A stretch of DNA of 64,000 bases from Leishmania donovani (Eukaryota; Euglenozoa; Kinetoplastea; Trypanosomatida; Trypanosomatidae). The translations under genes and the position numbers were made by a program. The stretch covers positions 642,762 to 706,761 of the forward strand of contig NC_018253.1 of NCBI RefSeq assembly GCF_000227135.1. The letters are read 5' to 3'. Below are positions 63,398 to 64,000 of the stretch, piece after piece. Under the pieces are notes generated by a model, which worked only from the letters and a program-made list of their open reading frames with translations, did no database searches and was not told the DNA's origin. Positions within the stretch are counted from its first letter, which is position 1. Every line of letters begins with the position of its first letter.

Positions 63398-64000
63398 ATG
63401 CCACTGGAGACGTGGGCGGTGGCCGCTGTCGCAATCGTCGACGTGGAGGGGACGCCGCTGCTGCTGCGCACCTACACGTCGCCAAAGGACGTGCTCAACT
63501 CTCCCGCAGCCCCGCTGCACGCGCATCTCTACGTTGGACCTGAGGACGTGATCAAGCTGCACTTTGTCCTCTTCGCTTCCCTGGACCGCTGTGAGGACAT
63601 GCGCGAAATGGCGGCGCTGCCGTCGACTGGCGCTGCGGCGCCCTCGTCAGCGGCGCTCGTGGGGGGCGGCACCGAGGCCTCCCTCGTTTCTAACAAGAGC
63701 GGTGAGTCGTCTATTACCGAGGTGGGGGGTGTGGTGGCCGGCGCCACGCCAGCCACAGCCTCCATGGCGAACGCGCCAGCAGCGAACACGGCGCGGCTCA
63801 TCTCTCCGACGACGGACGCAAGGTTTTTGGGAAAGCTGCTGGAGAGCCACCGCTTGCGAAGCTACGGCTTTCGCTCTGCCACTGGCATCCATACGCTACT
63901 GGTGACCGTAGGCAGTGATGCACCGGCGGATGCGATGGTGCCACTTTGCCGCGCCTTGTACGAGTGCGCCTCGGCGGCGCTGTGCAATCCGTTTCGATCT
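63398..64000 (+). CDS. TRAPPC2L: TRAPPC2L/Tca17-like TRAPP complex subunit (partial, runs off the window)
   Basis: 201 codons from ATG 63398 with no stop before the window end. The start WAVAAVAIVDVEGTPLLLRT matches the first beta-strands of the sedlin/TRAPPC2L family ('AVCIAVIAKENYPLYIRS'). KLHFVLFASLDRCEDM corresponds to 'LKFHYMVHTSLDVVDEK', and SYGFRSATGIHTLLVTVGSD to 'YGYVTNSKVKFVMVVD'. LCRALYECASAALCNPF corresponds to 'FRKLHNSYTDVMCNPF', including the diagnostic CNPF. An Ala/Ser/Gly-rich insertion of about 75 residues (near 70-145) separates strand and helix. TRAPP complexes tether vesicles and activate Rab GTPases at the Golgi; Tca17/TRAPPC2L supports assembly of the larger TRAPP form. 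Only the last about 30-40 residues should be missing. The ATG follows a CA run and CAGAGCACA repeats. Confidence 0.88.
   Translation, partial: MPLETWAVAAVAIVDVEGTPLLLRTYTSPKDVLNSPAAPLHAHLYVGPEDVIKLHFVLFASLDRCEDMREMAALPSTGAAAPSSAALVGGGTEASLVSNKSGESSITEVGGVVAGATPATASMANAPAANTARLISPTTDARFLGKLLESHRLRSYGFRSATGIHTLLVTVGSDAPADAMVPLCRALYECASAALCNPFRS

Noticed and set aside
1..64000. tRNA genes or 5S rRNA in the spacers
   Set aside because: No sequence with matching A and B boxes or a cloverleaf was found by eye; a tRNAscan-SE run would settle it.

Overview
The window looks like nuclear DNA of a kinetoplastid, most probably a Leishmania species. The evidence is as follows: the sequence is GC-rich, with strong G/C bias at third codon positions in genes; all supported genes lie on the + strand and lack introns; spacers are long and pyrimidine-rich, with polypyrimidine tracts followed by AG as expected for trans-splicing; CA/GT microsatellites are common; proteins are enlarged by Ser/Ala/Gly/Gln-rich insertions; and a dispersed element of about 0.42-0.49 kb recurs only in spacers. 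I cannot name the species or chromosome. The genes fit one directional polycistronic unit. Start codons were placed at ATG, not at in-frame GTG/TTG/CTG codons further upstream.

Layout. 0.7-16.7 kb: an Eaf6-type acetyltransferase subunit, a very large UTP10/HEATR1 ribosome-biogenesis protein, an O6-alkylguanine-DNA alkyltransferase, the first copy of the dispersed repeat, and a C2H2 zinc-finger protein. 16.7-22.1 kb: a long spacer with a decayed repeat copy, one doubtful small ORF and about 3 kb of C/T-rich DNA. 22.1-38.0 kb: a 2432-residue DUF789 protein with a low-complexity N-terminal half, an unrecognised low-complexity protein, and a DOT1-like methyltransferase-fold protein with large insertions. 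38.0-46.4 kb: a second repeat copy interrupted by a gap, a membrane-anchored ELMO-domain protein, a tail-anchored protein starting with a PAM2-like motif, and a third repeat copy. 46.5-58.5 kb: a 2949-residue leucine-rich-repeat protein with an internally duplicated domain, and a TCAIM-like (DUF4460/DUF4461) protein. 58.5-63.4 kb: a gene-free stretch with a CA microsatellite, the fourth repeat copy and a tandem array of 542-bp units. The window ends inside a TRAPPC2L/Tca17-like gene.

The most notable finding is the 542-bp array. Each unit carries a box C/D small nucleolar RNA. The sequence directly upstream of its D' box can form about 13 pairs with the conserved GAAGAACGCAG segment of 5.8S rRNA, and a second stretch upstream of the D box is complementary to the adjoining 5.8S segment. 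The same window holds UTP10, so two rRNA-biogenesis functions share it, although nothing in the sequence shows that they are linked.

Four 99-base N runs and one 11-base N run mark assembly gaps. Three of the 99-base runs fall inside repeats, so copy numbers there are unreliable.
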